64,000 bases of DNA from Elainella sp. Prado103 (GTDB taxonomy: Bacteria > Cyanobacteriota > Cyanobacteriia > Elainellales > Elainellaceae), in NCBI GenBank assembly GCA_025454395.1, contig JALOOM010000021.1:1-64000 (forward strand), written 5' to 3'. Both the position numbers and the translations under genes were made by a program. Shown here one piece after another: positions 35,985 to 44,850 of the stretch (position 1 is the first letter of the stretch; every line of letters starts with the position of its first letter). The notes under the pieces were generated by a model, which saw only the letters and a program-made list of their open reading frames with translations, made no database searches and was not told the origin of the DNA.

Positions 35985-38900
35985 TTATCGTCGCGAGGGT
36001 TCACCGTTAGCCAGCACCACAGTCGCCGGATTAGATCGAAAACCTCGATTGAACTGAAAACCTGGATGAGACTGTAGCAATTGAGCAATGCCTGCTCGAT
36101 CGAGCGGGTGAGACAGCAAAAACCCCTGTCCCAGTTCGCATTTCAGCAGCTTGAGTTGAGCCATTTGCTGACTGGTTTCAACCCCTTCTGCGACCACATT
36201 CACGCCTAAATTCCAGGCCAGCGCGATCACCGTGCGGGTAATTTCCAGCTTCTCTAAATTGGTATCTGCACTGTTGATAAAAGATTGATCAATCTTCAAT
36301 GTATCGATCGGAAAGCGATGCAAATAGCCCAAGGAAGAATAGCCCGTCCCAAAGTCATCCATGGCCAGTTGTACCCCTAAGGTTTTAAGCTGTTGCATCA
36401 TCTGGGCGGCGGCGTTGGCATCCGTCATAATGACGCTTTCAGTGATTTCCAGTTTCAGGCGATGCGGTGCTAAATCAGTGGTTTGCAAAATTCGAGCAAT
36501 CTGCTCAACCAGATCGGGCTGGGCAAACTGTTTACCCGATAAATTCACACTGATGGTGACGGGTGGATCCAGGGCAAATTCATCGATCCACTGCTTCATT
36601 TGGGAACAGGCTTGTTGCAGCACCCATTCCCCGATCGACAGAATCAGTCCCGTTTCTTCCGCAAGCGAGATGAACTCTGCGGGTAGTAATAAGCCCCGTT
36701 GGGGATGCTGCCAACGCAGTAGGGCTTCAAACCCAGTTAGACGCTGGCTGGTGAGTGACATAATCGGTTGGTAGTTCAGGATCAACTCTTGGCGATCGAT
36801 CGCCCGCCGCAGATCCGCTTCGAGGTGCAGGAGGGTGACTGCCTGTTCATGCATCATCGGCGTAAAGATGGTATAGCAACCGCGTCCAGCCGCCTTTGCT
36901 CGATACATGGCCGTATCCGCATCCCGCAGTAATTCTTCTTTATGGTGATAGCGCTGCGTATCTAAGACTAACCCAATGCTGCCATTCACAAACACCTCTT
37001 GCCCAGCCAAGCCAAATGGTGCCCGCAAGGCTTCCCGAATCTGTTCAACAATCGTGATCGCCTCACTGGGATCTTGCAGCGGTTCCAGCAAAATGGCAAA
37101 CTCATCTCCTCCCAGGCGGGCACAGGTATCACTGGGGCGTAAACACTGTTTGAGTCGCTCTGCGGTAATCACCAAAAGTTGATCACCAGCCAAATGACCC
37201 AAACTGTCATTGATGACTTTGAACCGATCGAGATCCAAAAACACCACTGCAAAGGTCGGGTGAAGGGGTTGAGGCTGATTAATCGCCTGCTCTAGCCGTT
37301 CGGTAAATAGAGCGCGATTGGCTAAGCTGGTCAATTCATCATGCAGGGCATGGTGCAACAACTTCGCTTCGGCTTGCTTGCGATCGGTGACATCTGTTTG
37401 GGAACCGGCCAGCCGATAAACTTGTCCAGCATGATCGCGCACCGCTAAGCCCCGGCTCAAGATCCAGCAATAGGACTGATCTTTGCGTCGTAGTCGAAAT
37501 TCACTCTCAAAATGGGCCGTCAACCCTTCTCGGTGCTGGGTCAGTTCTCGTTGGACTCGTTCCTGATCATCGGGATGAATTCGATCGAACCATTCACAGG
37601 GATGATGGCCAATTTCCCACTCTTCATAGCCCAACATCGTTTTCCAGCGTCCGGAAAAATAGACGGCATTGGTGCGCAGATCCCAATCCCACAGCCCATC
37701 ATTGGCTCCGATCGCGGCTAATGCATACCGTTCTTCACTTTCCCGTAAGGCCGCCTCTACCCGTTGGCGTTCCAGAATTTCTGTTTCAAGGGCTTGCTTG
37801 GCCACTTCTGCCGCTTCGGCCCGAGCTACGGCTGCTTCAGCGTGGGCCATCACCGTTTCCACCTGATGTCGATCGATCGCAGCGGAGATTAAATTTGCCA
37901 CCGATTTGAGGAACAAAATGTCATCTTTGAGAAAGCGGCGCTGGGTGCGGGTATGAACACTTAAAATGCCAAAAGGAGCCTCAAACTTGCCAATCAACAC
38001 ACTCAAACTGCTGATCACGCCCTGTTGTTGTAGCCACTGTAACCCGCGGAACCGTTGTTCCTGCTCTACATGATCAATCACAGCAGGCTCACTGGTCTGC
38101 AATGTATGGGCGATCGGGGAATCAACCGCTACTGGCAAAATGGTCGTGCGCTCGTAGGGTGCCCAGCCGGTCATTGCCCGCAGTTGTAAGCTCTGTTGCT
38201 TGGGCAGCCACTCAGATACTTCGACGTAATCTAAGTTGAGGGTACGCGCCACCATCTCGACGGCTTTATCAAGTAGATCAGAGAGTTGAGTGGCCTGTAC
38301 CGCCTGTTGTCCTAGCTCAGTCAGGGTTTCTTGCTGCTGGGATCGCCGTTGCACTGCCTCTAACATCCGATCGAACTCCCGCGCCACATTCAGGATTTCG
38401 TCGCGTCCTGTTTTCTGAGATAGATGGTGTAAGCGAACCGTGGTATCGCCTTCTGCGACCCGAAGAGCAGCCTGACTTAATTGCCGCAACCGTTTGAGTA
38501 CAACCCAATACAGCACTAACATCAACGCCACACTCTGTCCGGAAATGCCGAAACCAGAGGTTAAAATGATCATTTTGGCAGCGGCTGTAATTGCTTCATC
38601 CCGCTCAGTCAGGGAGGTGTACAGAACAATACTGGCAGCCGGTTGATTCCCGATCGTGAGGGGAACGATCGTTTCGAGTTGTTTGGAGCGAGAAGAAAGG
38701 ATTTGCTGCACATCGTGGGTCAAGCTGAACGGCACGGGGCTGGAGTGGGCTTGATCATCCTCAGCATGTCCCCCATGGGAGGAAGCCCACAGAATGGGCT
38801 GCCCATTCACAAACCGATAAATATGAAGATCGAGAATGGTAGAGTCGAGGTGCTTCAGCTCCTGTAAAAACAGACTGGTGGTTGATCGATCCTCAATTTC

Positions 38901-39125
38901 TTGGAGATGGCTACTCAGTTGTGCCTGCACTAAGCTGGCGATCTGGCGAGCTTGCGTGCGATAGGATCGATCGATCTGCTTGCGAGTCATGCCAATGGTA
39001 TGAATACTCAAAGCCGCTGCTGTGAAAACCGCAATTGCTGCTAGCGGAATTCCAATTTTGTCTGCAATGGGCAGACCTCGATCGATCCATTTCAGGGGGT
39101 AGAATCGCATCTTCAGTTTGGTCAT
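35985..39125 (-). CDS. Membrane sensor with HAMP, GAF, PAS, GGDEF and EAL domains
   Basis: A 1046-residue cyclic-di-GMP protein. Two TM segments (about residues 23-45 and 185-212) flank an extracytoplasmic sensor region. Then come HAMP (about 212-265), GAF (about 275-425), a coiled coil, PAS/PAC (about 465-585, WDWDLRTNAVYFSGRWKTML), GGDEF (about 590-755) and EAL (about 765-1020). The diguanylate cyclase site LGGDEFAIL is intact, with an inhibitory-site RPSD five residues ahead. The phosphodiesterase signature FEALLRWQHP, the FAQPDL region and MDDFGTGYSSLGYL are intact too. Both activities are possible; the output cannot be predicted. Confidence 0.95.
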   Translation of the reverse strand: MTKLKMRFYPLKWIDRGLPIADKIGIPLAAIAVFTAAALSIHTIGMTRKQIDRSYRTQARQIASLVQAQLSSHLQEIEDRSTTSLFLQELKHLDSTILDLHIYRFVNGQPILWASSHGGHAEDDQAHSSPVPFSLTHDVQQILSSRSKQLETIVPLTIGNQPAASIVLYTSLTERDEAITAAAKMIILTSGFGISGQSVALMLVLYWVVLKRLRQLSQAALRVAEGDTTVRLHHLSQKTGRDEILNVAREFDRMLEAVQRRSQQQETLTELGQQAVQATQLSDLLDKAVEMVARTLNLDYVEVSEWLPKQQSLQLRAMTGWAPYERTTILPVAVDSPIAHTLQTSEPAVIDHVEQEQRFRGLQWLQQQGVISSLSVLIGKFEAPFGILSVHTRTQRRFLKDDILFLKSVANLISAAIDRHQVETVMAHAEAAVARAEAAEVAKQALETEILERQRVEAALRESEERYALAAIGANDGLWDWDLRTNAVYFSGRWKTMLGYEEWEIGHHPCEWFDRIHPDDQERVQRELTQHREGLTAHFESEFRLRRKDQSYCWILSRGLAVRDHAGQVYRLAGSQTDVTDRKQAEAKLLHHALHDELTSLANRALFTERLEQAINQPQPLHPTFAVVFLDLDRFKVINDSLGHLAGDQLLVITAERLKQCLRPSDTCARLGGDEFAILLEPLQDPSEAITIVEQIREALRAPFGLAGQEVFVNGSIGLVLDTQRYHHKEELLRDADTAMYRAKAAGRGCYTIFTPMMHEQAVTLLHLEADLRRAIDRQELILNYQPIMSLTSQRLTGFEALLRWQHPQRGLLLPAEFISLAEETGLILSIGEWVLQQACSQMKQWIDEFALDPPVTISVNLSGKQFAQPDLVEQIARILQTTDLAPHRLKLEITESVIMTDANAAAQMMQQLKTLGVQLAMDDFGTGYSSLGYLHRFPIDTLKIDQSFINSADTNLEKLEITRTVIALAWNLGVNVVAEGVETSQQMAQLKLLKCELGQGFLLSHPLDRAGIAQLLQSHPGFQFNRGFRSNPATVVLANGEPSRR

Positions 39126-39329
39126 CTCGAAATTTCGCGAACCCTTCAGCTAAGCCAAATCTCAATTGAGGGAGAAGTGACATGCTCCAGAGTACCCAAA
39201 TTTGTTTAATTTTTGACAATTGGGATACCTGATCTCCGTAAATCTATCTCCGTACATCCGCCGTGACTACCGTAATTTAACGGAGAAAAGGAATTGTATT
39301 GCCACTGAGAGGTGAAACTGAGGCGATTG

Positions 39330-39390
39330 CCGTTAACAATTACTTTGCAATTACTTTGTAATTACTTTGCAATTACTTTGCAATTGACAA
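39330..39390. repeat. 11-bp tandem repeat upstream of the sensor gene
   Basis: About five direct copies of CAATTACTTTG (one reads TAATTACTTTG), followed by CAATTGACAATATTGATAG. It lies in the 289-base gap between the universal stress gene and the GGDEF-EAL gene, close to the stress gene's 3' end. No gene is visible in this gap. Confidence 0.88.
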
Positions 39391-39414
39391 TATTGATAGT
39401 ATTAACAATCAGGA

Positions 39415-39840
39415 TTACCTCACAATTAACACCGAACAAGGTGCATGGCGTGCAACCTGCTCTGTGGTTGAACCAAACAAAAAATGACTGACTCCCTGTT
39501 CATCATGGGTCGGCATCACAATTAAATCGACAGGTTTGGTTTCGGCATATCGCACAATCTCACGCGCTGGGTTGCCAACCGTCACTTCAATTTGCACTTC
39601 TGAATAGCCCAACTCCAGCAGTTTAGCCTGCAAGGCTTCTCGCACATGCTCTTCCCGACTCTTATCTGTAATGGTATGCCAGCGAGCAGCCGGATCCACT
39701 GGGCTCAAGGGTGGCAAAACATACAAAATATGTAACGATCCCCCTTCAGCGACAACTTCTTGAGCAGGTGCTAATGCCAAAAACGAAGCATCTGAGAAAT
39801 CGATCGGAACTAAGACATATTGTTTCGGTAACCAATGCAT
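39415..39840 (-). CDS. Universal stress protein (UspA family)
   Basis: A 141-residue single-domain Usp protein, cytoplasmic. It has the first strand YVLVPIDFSDASFLALAPA, a central IEVTVGNPAREIVRYAETK, VDLIVMPTHDEQG and the C-terminal FGSTTEQVARHAPCSVLIV. The GSTTEQV stretch corresponds to the phosphate-contacting loop of the ATP-binding subtype (G-2x-G-9x-G-S/T), though the first glycines are only partly present. ATG at 39840 (MHWLPKQ) is preferred over 39855. Upstream is a long gap with short repeats. No neighbour indicates the stress signal. Confidence 0.9.
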   Translation of the reverse strand: MHWLPKQYVLVPIDFSDASFLALAPAQEVVAEGGSLHILYVLPPLSPVDPAARWHTITDKSREEHVREALQAKLLELGYSEVQIEVTVGNPAREIVRYAETKPVDLIVMPTHDEQGVSHFLFGSTTEQVARHAPCSVLIVR

Positions 39841-40388
39841 GATTGAACCTCCCACATGAGCTGTCTTTCAGGAATTCTGCAAACGCTGCGGAATATCACG
39901 AACATATTTCAGTGAAACTATTCCAATAAAACTATTCCAATAAAACTATTCTGGTAGAAATCTCAGTGAAACTGTCACGGTAGAAACTGTCATGGTAGAA
40001 ATCGAAATCGGGTGTATCTGTTCATTCACCAAGCCGATCGAGGATATTGAAGGATATTAAAAGAAGGCTCGTGCAGAGCATCACCATACGCCAAAGAACA
40101 AGGATGAATTAAAATCGCCGCCGAAATGGCTGGGAACATATTGTGCTGTGCTTATCTAGAAGATTGAACTTCCTTCCTAAAATGATCAGGATCGGTCTAT
40201 AGATTCAATTCATCATTGAGATAAAGCCTATTGCTAGATCTTCAACGCAGAAATCTTTAGAGTGGAGAAGTCAAAAGACGAAAGGAGCCAACCCCACAAA
40301 AATAAACCGATCGAATGATCGCTCAACACTCGATCTGTCAAGCTCGATCTTTCAACTTAACCTTTCAAACAGCCCATCACTTTCAGCA
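39841..40388. repeat. Non-coding region with short repeats
   Basis: A 548-base gap. At 39910-40005 degenerate repeats are seen: AAACTATTCCAATA three times, then GGTAGAAATCTCAGTGAAACTGTCA and related words. The rest to 40388 shows no gene or hairpin I can support. Confidence 0.6.
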
Positions 40389-40583
40389 TCAAAAATCAAA
40401 CCAGCGAGGACTCTCATGGTTCACCTCTCTAATCGCTATCCGCAAATCTTGCAAACTTTGACTGTTCAGCAATCTAACCTGATGAAAGCTTGGCAAAAAT
40501 TTTGGCAATTCAGCTACTTCTATAGTCGATACCTCTCCACACCCCTCCAAAACCGTCATCGCCTCCGTTAACACTTTCTCCAA
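40389..40583 (-). pseudogene. Possible gene fragment
   Basis: A 64-codon frame that may extend upstream by about 14 more codons (to an in-frame TGA), giving WYVDNESRNDDLEKV before the first candidate start (TTG at 40583). The composition is protein-like (STIEVAELPKFLPSFHQVRL), but there is no convincing start codon or ribosome site, and the sequence begins abruptly. I read it as the tail of a decayed gene or an unusual small gene. No family recognised. Confidence 0.25.
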
Positions 40584-40659
40584 ATCGTCGTTTCTGCTTT
40601 CATTATCGACATACCAGGCGCTTATTCACTTATTGTTAAGCATTTCATCACCTTAGCTC

Positions 40660-42390
40660 TCACTCTCCCTGCTGAGTTACGATTTTTTGGGCATAGGTCA
40701 ACATTCTGCCGGAACGCAAACGATCCATATAGTCCCGCAGATCAGCCGCCACCTGTCCAGACAGCAAATAACTGCCAATCAAATTGGGAATGGACATTGA
40801 CAACAGTGAAAGATCACTGAAATCGATCACAGCACTGAGTCCAACCACTGCCCCAATAAACACACAAACGACATAGAGAATTTTATAGACAATGACACTA
40901 TTAAAGCCGAATAAGTAACCCCAAGCCATCTCGCCATAGTAGCTCCAAGATATAATCGTGGAAAAGGCGAATAATAGAATGGCAATCACTAAAACAGCAG
41001 GAAACCAGCTATTAATCGAACGAAAGGCATCCAGCGTCAACTGAACTCCACTGAGCCCAGTGGTTTCTTTCTGGTAGACCTGTGTTAATACAATCACGAT
41101 CGCCGTCATGTTACAGATGACCACCGTATCGATAAATGGCTCTAACAATGAGACAATCCCCTCCCGAACCGGCTCATCGGTACGAGCAGCAGAATGGGCA
41201 ATTGCCGCTGAACCCACCCCAGCCTCATTCGAAAAGGTGGCGCGACGAATTCCAGCCACGATCGTGCCAATGATTCCTCCTTCGACAGCTCGCGGAGCAA
41301 ACGCTTCCGTAATCACCGTGGTGACCGCATTAGGGACTTCTGTCAGATTTGTCAAAATAATCCACAGGCAACCCAGAATGTATACGACTGCCATTGCCGG
41401 AACCAACAGTCCTGCGATCGCCCCAATCCGCTGAATGCCACCAATAATCACTACTGCGGTACCACCCGCTAACAACAGACCAAACAGCCAGTTTGGCAGC
41501 CCGGGAAACAGCCCTGATATGGCTGAATAGGCTTGATTGGATTGAAACATATTGGCTCCTCCCAGGGAACCAAGGATGCAGAGCACACAGAACAAAACTG
41601 CCAATCCACGCCCTAAACTGCCCAATCCCAATCCTGGCAAGCCCCGCGACAAGGTATACATTGGCCCACCTGCCACCGTGCCATCCGGCCGCTCTAGCCG
41701 ATATTTTTGGGCTAGCGTGCATTCAACAAACTTGCTCGTCATGCCGAACAATCCTGTTAAAGTGAGCCAAAACATGGCTCCTGGGCCGCCTACTTCGATC
41801 GCAACTGCAACTCCCGCAATATTTCCTAAGCCAACCGTGCCCGAAAGAGCAGTAGCCAATGCCTGAAAATGAGATACTTCGCCTTCATCATTGGGATCAT
41901 CATATTTACCCGTGACAATATCGATCGCATGTTTAAATGCACGAAAATTGATGAACCCCAGCCGAATGGTGAAAAAGATAGCTCCGATGAATAACCACAA
42001 GACAATTAAGGGAAACCCACCAATGCTGAAGAACAGCAGATCAGACATGAGTTTGACAATACCAGAGAAGGCAGCATCAAAAATTCCAATCACCCCTGCA
42101 GAAGAACTGGTTTGAGCCCATGCTTGAGTAGGAATCAAAACCAGAACAATGGCCAGCCCCCCGATCAACCCTACTGTCGAGCAATGGCACGATCGCAGCG
42201 AAGCCAACTTGGATTGGATTGATCGAATTAAGAGAGGCAATAAAAATCCAGATCGCCCACTGGACTGCCCACTAGGCTGCCCACTGGACTGCCCACTAGA
42301 CTGCCCACTAGACTGCCAGTTCAATAAATGGACTCGCTTTAACTCGGTTGACTTTGGCGCTACTCGTTTTTTAAAGTCAATGGATCTCAT
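40660..42390 (-). CDS. Sodium:alanine/glycine symporter (AGCS family)
   Basis: An inner-membrane sodium-coupled amino-acid transporter. AGCS motifs are clear: LSGTVGLGNIAGVAVAIEVG, GPGAMFWLTLTGLFGMTSKF, GGPMYTLSRG and FSNEAGVGSAAIAHSAA. About ten hydrophobic segments span residues 75-560. The start is taken at ATG 42390 (MRSIDFKKRV); ATG at 42396 is equally possible, and the longest frame up to 42555 is unlikely. The N-terminal 75 residues are peculiar: a 12-base tandem repeat encodes QSSGQSSGQSSGQPSGQSSG before the first hydrophobic segment, which looks like a signal peptide (GLAIVLVLIPTQAWAQ). It is divergent from the SH3 gene. Confidence 0.9.
   Translation of the reverse strand: MRSIDFKKRVAPKSTELKRVHLLNWQSSGQSSGQSSGQPSGQSSGRSGFLLPLLIRSIQSKLASLRSCHCSTVGLIGGLAIVLVLIPTQAWAQTSSSAGVIGIFDAAFSGIVKLMSDLLFFSIGGFPLIVLWLFIGAIFFTIRLGFINFRAFKHAIDIVTGKYDDPNDEGEVSHFQALATALSGTVGLGNIAGVAVAIEVGGPGAMFWLTLTGLFGMTSKFVECTLAQKYRLERPDGTVAGGPMYTLSRGLPGLGLGSLGRGLAVLFCVLCILGSLGGANMFQSNQAYSAISGLFPGLPNWLFGLLLAGGTAVVIIGGIQRIGAIAGLLVPAMAVVYILGCLWIILTNLTEVPNAVTTVITEAFAPRAVEGGIIGTIVAGIRRATFSNEAGVGSAAIAHSAARTDEPVREGIVSLLEPFIDTVVICNMTAIVIVLTQVYQKETTGLSGVQLTLDAFRSINSWFPAVLVIAILLFAFSTIISWSYYGEMAWGYLFGFNSVIVYKILYVVCVFIGAVVGLSAVIDFSDLSLLSMSIPNLIGSYLLSGQVAADLRDYMDRLRSGRMLTYAQKIVTQQGE
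42246..42320. repeat. 12-bp tandem repeat inside the symporter gene
   Basis: Six copies of CTGCCCACTAGA (and variants with GG or TG) in the N-terminal coding region, in frame as the tetrapeptide QSSG. The unit is a multiple of three, so copy-number change would not shift the reading frame. Confidence 0.92.
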
Positions 42391-42396
42391 AGACAT

Positions 42397-42830
42397 ATAG
42401 GCATATAAACATAAAAGGCATAAAAGGCATAGACATCGATCGGGAATCGGGAAATCGGAGATCGGGAAATCGGGAATCGGTGAAATGAGGCTCAGCAAGA
42501 AACCGAGGTGAGGGAAAAACAATAGGCAAGCGCCAATCAGAGCAGCGCATCTCAACCTAGAGTCTCGCTATTCTGAGCCCAACCGATCGATCGCAAGGTA
42601 CCGTCCAACTGGTAAGACAGGTGAGGCAAGGTGAGATAGGGCGAGGCAAGGCGAAACAACCAGTCAACTGCGATTGTTGGGAGGGCATTCATCATACTGG
42701 ATGTTCTATTCACGAAAATCTATCCATTGATAGAAGCAATTGATAGAAGCAATTCTTGATCGCCCGGAATGGGTTGCAAGGTAGAGCAAGATGCGCTATA
42801 CAGGATGGCGTTGTTTTTCTAAGCTTCGGT
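42397..42830. other. Divergent promoter region with short repeats
   Basis: The 434-base gap between the symporter and SH3 genes has copies of GGCATAAAA (42400-42432) and of ATCGGGAAATCGG (42440-42480), followed by GGTGAGGCAAG / GGCGAGGCAAGG near 42620-42655. The start of the SH3 gene is uncertain by up to 75 bases. No other gene is seen. Confidence 0.5.
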
Positions 42831-43583
42831 ATGAAAGTTGGTCTAGCTTTTGCTGGCGGGATAACCTCCATTTTTTGGGGATTATTTCCATGGAATGCGA
42901 CCGCGACCGCAGCCACCGAAACACAATTGCAGGCTTGTGCTAACGCTGTCGTGTTTGAGCTAGAGGGTGTGCCCCGATCGGAAGTGGAGGTATTCCCGGC
43001 TTACCCGGAGGCAGAAAGTGAAATCGCCTGGCAAACTCAAGATGGTCGGGCCGGCTCTTGTTGGGTTGAGTCCGGTGAGGTGATCGATTTTGTGATCGAT
43101 CGGGTTGCCATCACCCACCCTAGACCCACAGTTACCTATCTTCTAGACGATCGGGCAGGAGCGACCGTAACAGTTGCCACTGAGGGTGGAACATTAAATG
43201 TGCGTCAGAGCCCAGGCGGTGAAATTATGCGAACCGTAGCTGCCGGAACCACCCTGATTTTAACGGGGCAAACCAGCGGCGAATGGGTCGAAGTAGAAGG
43301 CGGCGGTTGGGTGTCACGGTTTTTGGTTTCAGCCGGAGACATTGCACCCGATTCGTTGATTTCCAACCCAGGGGGACAGCCATCTTCAAGCGAGCTAGAC
43401 TCTCCTCAAGCGATCGTGACCACCGAGGGCTCAGGGCTGTATGTGCGACGTACCCCTGATGGCGAAGTGATCGATTCTCTGGCTGATGGAGCGATCGTGA
43501 CACTGACGGGACAGCGATCGGGGAAATGGGTCGAGATTGAAGGGGGTGGCTGGCTGGCAGAAGACTACCTGCAATACCCCTAG
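42831..43583 (+). CDS. Secreted protein with two SH3 domains
   Basis: A 250-residue exported protein. ATG at 42831 opens a signal peptide (MKVGLAFAGGITSIFWGLFP, cleavage near TATAA); the longer frame from 42756 is less likely. A domain of unknown type (about 30-105, with two cysteines in QACANAVVFEL and SCWVESGE) is followed by two bacterial SH3 repeats of about 65 residues: GTLNVRQSPGGEIMRTVAAG ... EGGGWVSRF and GLYVRRTPDGEVIDSLADG ... EGGGWLAEDY. The two repeats are closely similar, which points to duplication. Probably cell-wall or periplasmic; ligand unknown. Confidence 0.82.
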   Translation: MKVGLAFAGGITSIFWGLFPWNATATAATETQLQACANAVVFELEGVPRSEVEVFPAYPEAESEIAWQTQDGRAGSCWVESGEVIDFVIDRVAITHPRPTVTYLLDDRAGATVTVATEGGTLNVRQSPGGEIMRTVAAGTTLILTGQTSGEWVEVEGGGWVSRFLVSAGDIAPDSLISNPGGQPSSSELDSPQAIVTTEGSGLYVRRTPDGEVIDSLADGAIVTLTGQRSGKWVEIEGGGWLAEDYLQYP

Positions 43584-43599
43584 CGGCGCTATTCTACCC

Positions 43600-43706
43600 A
43601 TTCGCTTCAGGCTGGTTACCTTCAGGCTAGTTACCTCCAGGTTGGTTACCTTCAGGTTGGTTACCTTCAGGTTGGTTACCTTCAGGTTGGTTACCTTCAG
43701 GTTGAT
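43600..43706. repeat. 15-bp tandem repeat between convergent genes
   Basis: Seven copies of TTCAGGTTGGTTACC, the first two with variants (GGCTGG, GGCTAG) and the rest nearly identical. They fill the gap between the SH3 gene and the convergent 145-residue gene. The perfection of the later copies suggests recent expansion. Confidence 0.95.
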
Positions 43707-43720
43707 CCATGTCCGCGCAC

Positions 43721-44158
43721 CTAAGATGCCTCTGATTCGACAGTATTGAACAACTCAAAAACCTGGCGGCAAAATAGCTTGAGTTTGTCTTGCACTGCCG
43801 CAGCGGGTTCCGTCTGTCCGACAAATTGCCAGTTTTCCACCGTAGACAGCCGCCAATGCTCACCTAAGTTGGTGAACCCGGCCGCTTCCACCCCGATCGC
43901 CCGCCGTGAACCCACTAAAGGATCTTCATAAAACCGAATCTGCACAAGAACGCTGCGGCTTTGCAACTGGCGACTCCAACCAGGGAGGTGAAAACCAATG
44001 TCGATCGAATCTGGATCGATCAAATCCCGTGTGTCAGGATCATTAGCCCAAGGCTTGAGATCCGCTTTGGCATCAGGAAATTGTACTTTGAAGAGGTTAA
44101 CAACGGCCGCAATTTTGGTCGCTACCGAAAGACCGATCGCCTGATCTGCTGCGTTCAC
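43721..44158 (-). CDS. Conserved hypothetical protein (145 aa)
   Basis: A soluble protein of unknown function. It has a helical N-terminal part (GLSVATKIAAVVNLFKVQF), an acidic middle (WANDPDTRDLIDPDSIDIGF), a beta-rich stretch (SVLVQIRFYEDPLVGSRRAI) and a C-terminal helix (DKLKLFCRQVFELFNTV). The GTG at 44158 is used because an AGGAG lies about 9 bases upstream and no in-frame ATG is available. The residues are evenly distributed and codon use is like the neighbours. It converges with the SH3 gene across the 15-base repeat. Confidence 0.7.
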   Translation of the reverse strand: MNAADQAIGLSVATKIAAVVNLFKVQFPDAKADLKPWANDPDTRDLIDPDSIDIGFHLPGWSRQLQSRSVLVQIRFYEDPLVGSRRAIGVEAAGFTNLGEHWRLSTVENWQFVGQTEPAAAVQDKLKLFCRQVFELFNTVESEAS

Positions 44159-44850
44159 TCCATTCCGCTCCTAATGACTCACTATCCATCTAAGCATGAA
44201 GTTTAAAGCAAGCAGTAGAACCTGATACCATTCCGGTAGTTTATCTCCTGCCCTCCCAGCAATGAGATGAGATAGCTAGTCAAAAAACTTTAGCTTGTGG
44301 TAAAGCTTTACGAACTTACATGGCTAAATTCGCAGAAGCTGAAGAAAATTCGATAGGCTAAAGGGGTAAGAAGGGAAGAAAACTTGTCATGGGTAACTTT
44401 CTTGCTCCTCGGTCTGCATTGACCTACTCTCTGCATGTACTTTTATTGGGCGAATCTGAAATTAATCCGGATTCTTCCAATCCTACCTCTGGAAGTCAGA
44501 GATAATCGTTTTTAGTCCCCTTCATTCGTTCTGCACTCATCGTTTGTCTACAGCAGCGTTGATTTACGACAGTGATTTACGACAGGATTGATTTAAGGAT
44601 TGACAACCCGCTTTATAACCCGTTTCACAGCAACTTAGAAACGCGACTGAATCACCAGTCACAACCAGCTTGAAAGCACTTTGTAACTGCCTGAACGTGG
44701 AATCTCCTTTGGTCAGATTGTCGTGTGCTGCTTTCGAAGTCCTTGTTTCAGGATCGAATGCAGATCAATTCAATGCTGAATCAATTTGCTGAATCAATTT
44801 GCTGAACATTCTTTAAACCACATTTTTAGTTAAATATAGGAGTCGCGTTC
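44159..44850. other. Long leader/promoter region of ppsA
   Basis: A 692-base gap. No gene of convincing size. Short direct repeats occur at 44567-44595 (GATTTACGACAG) and 44762-44805 (GAATCAATTTGCT, three times). A small frame at 44435 (24 codons) has no ribosome site and is not supported. ppsA may have a long 5' UTR. Confidence 0.5.

Noticed and set aside
42391-42555. Longer N-terminus of the AGCS symporter
   Set aside because: The extra residues (CLCLLCLLCLYAY) come from AT/GC-repeat promoter DNA; ATG at 42390 or 42396 is more natural.
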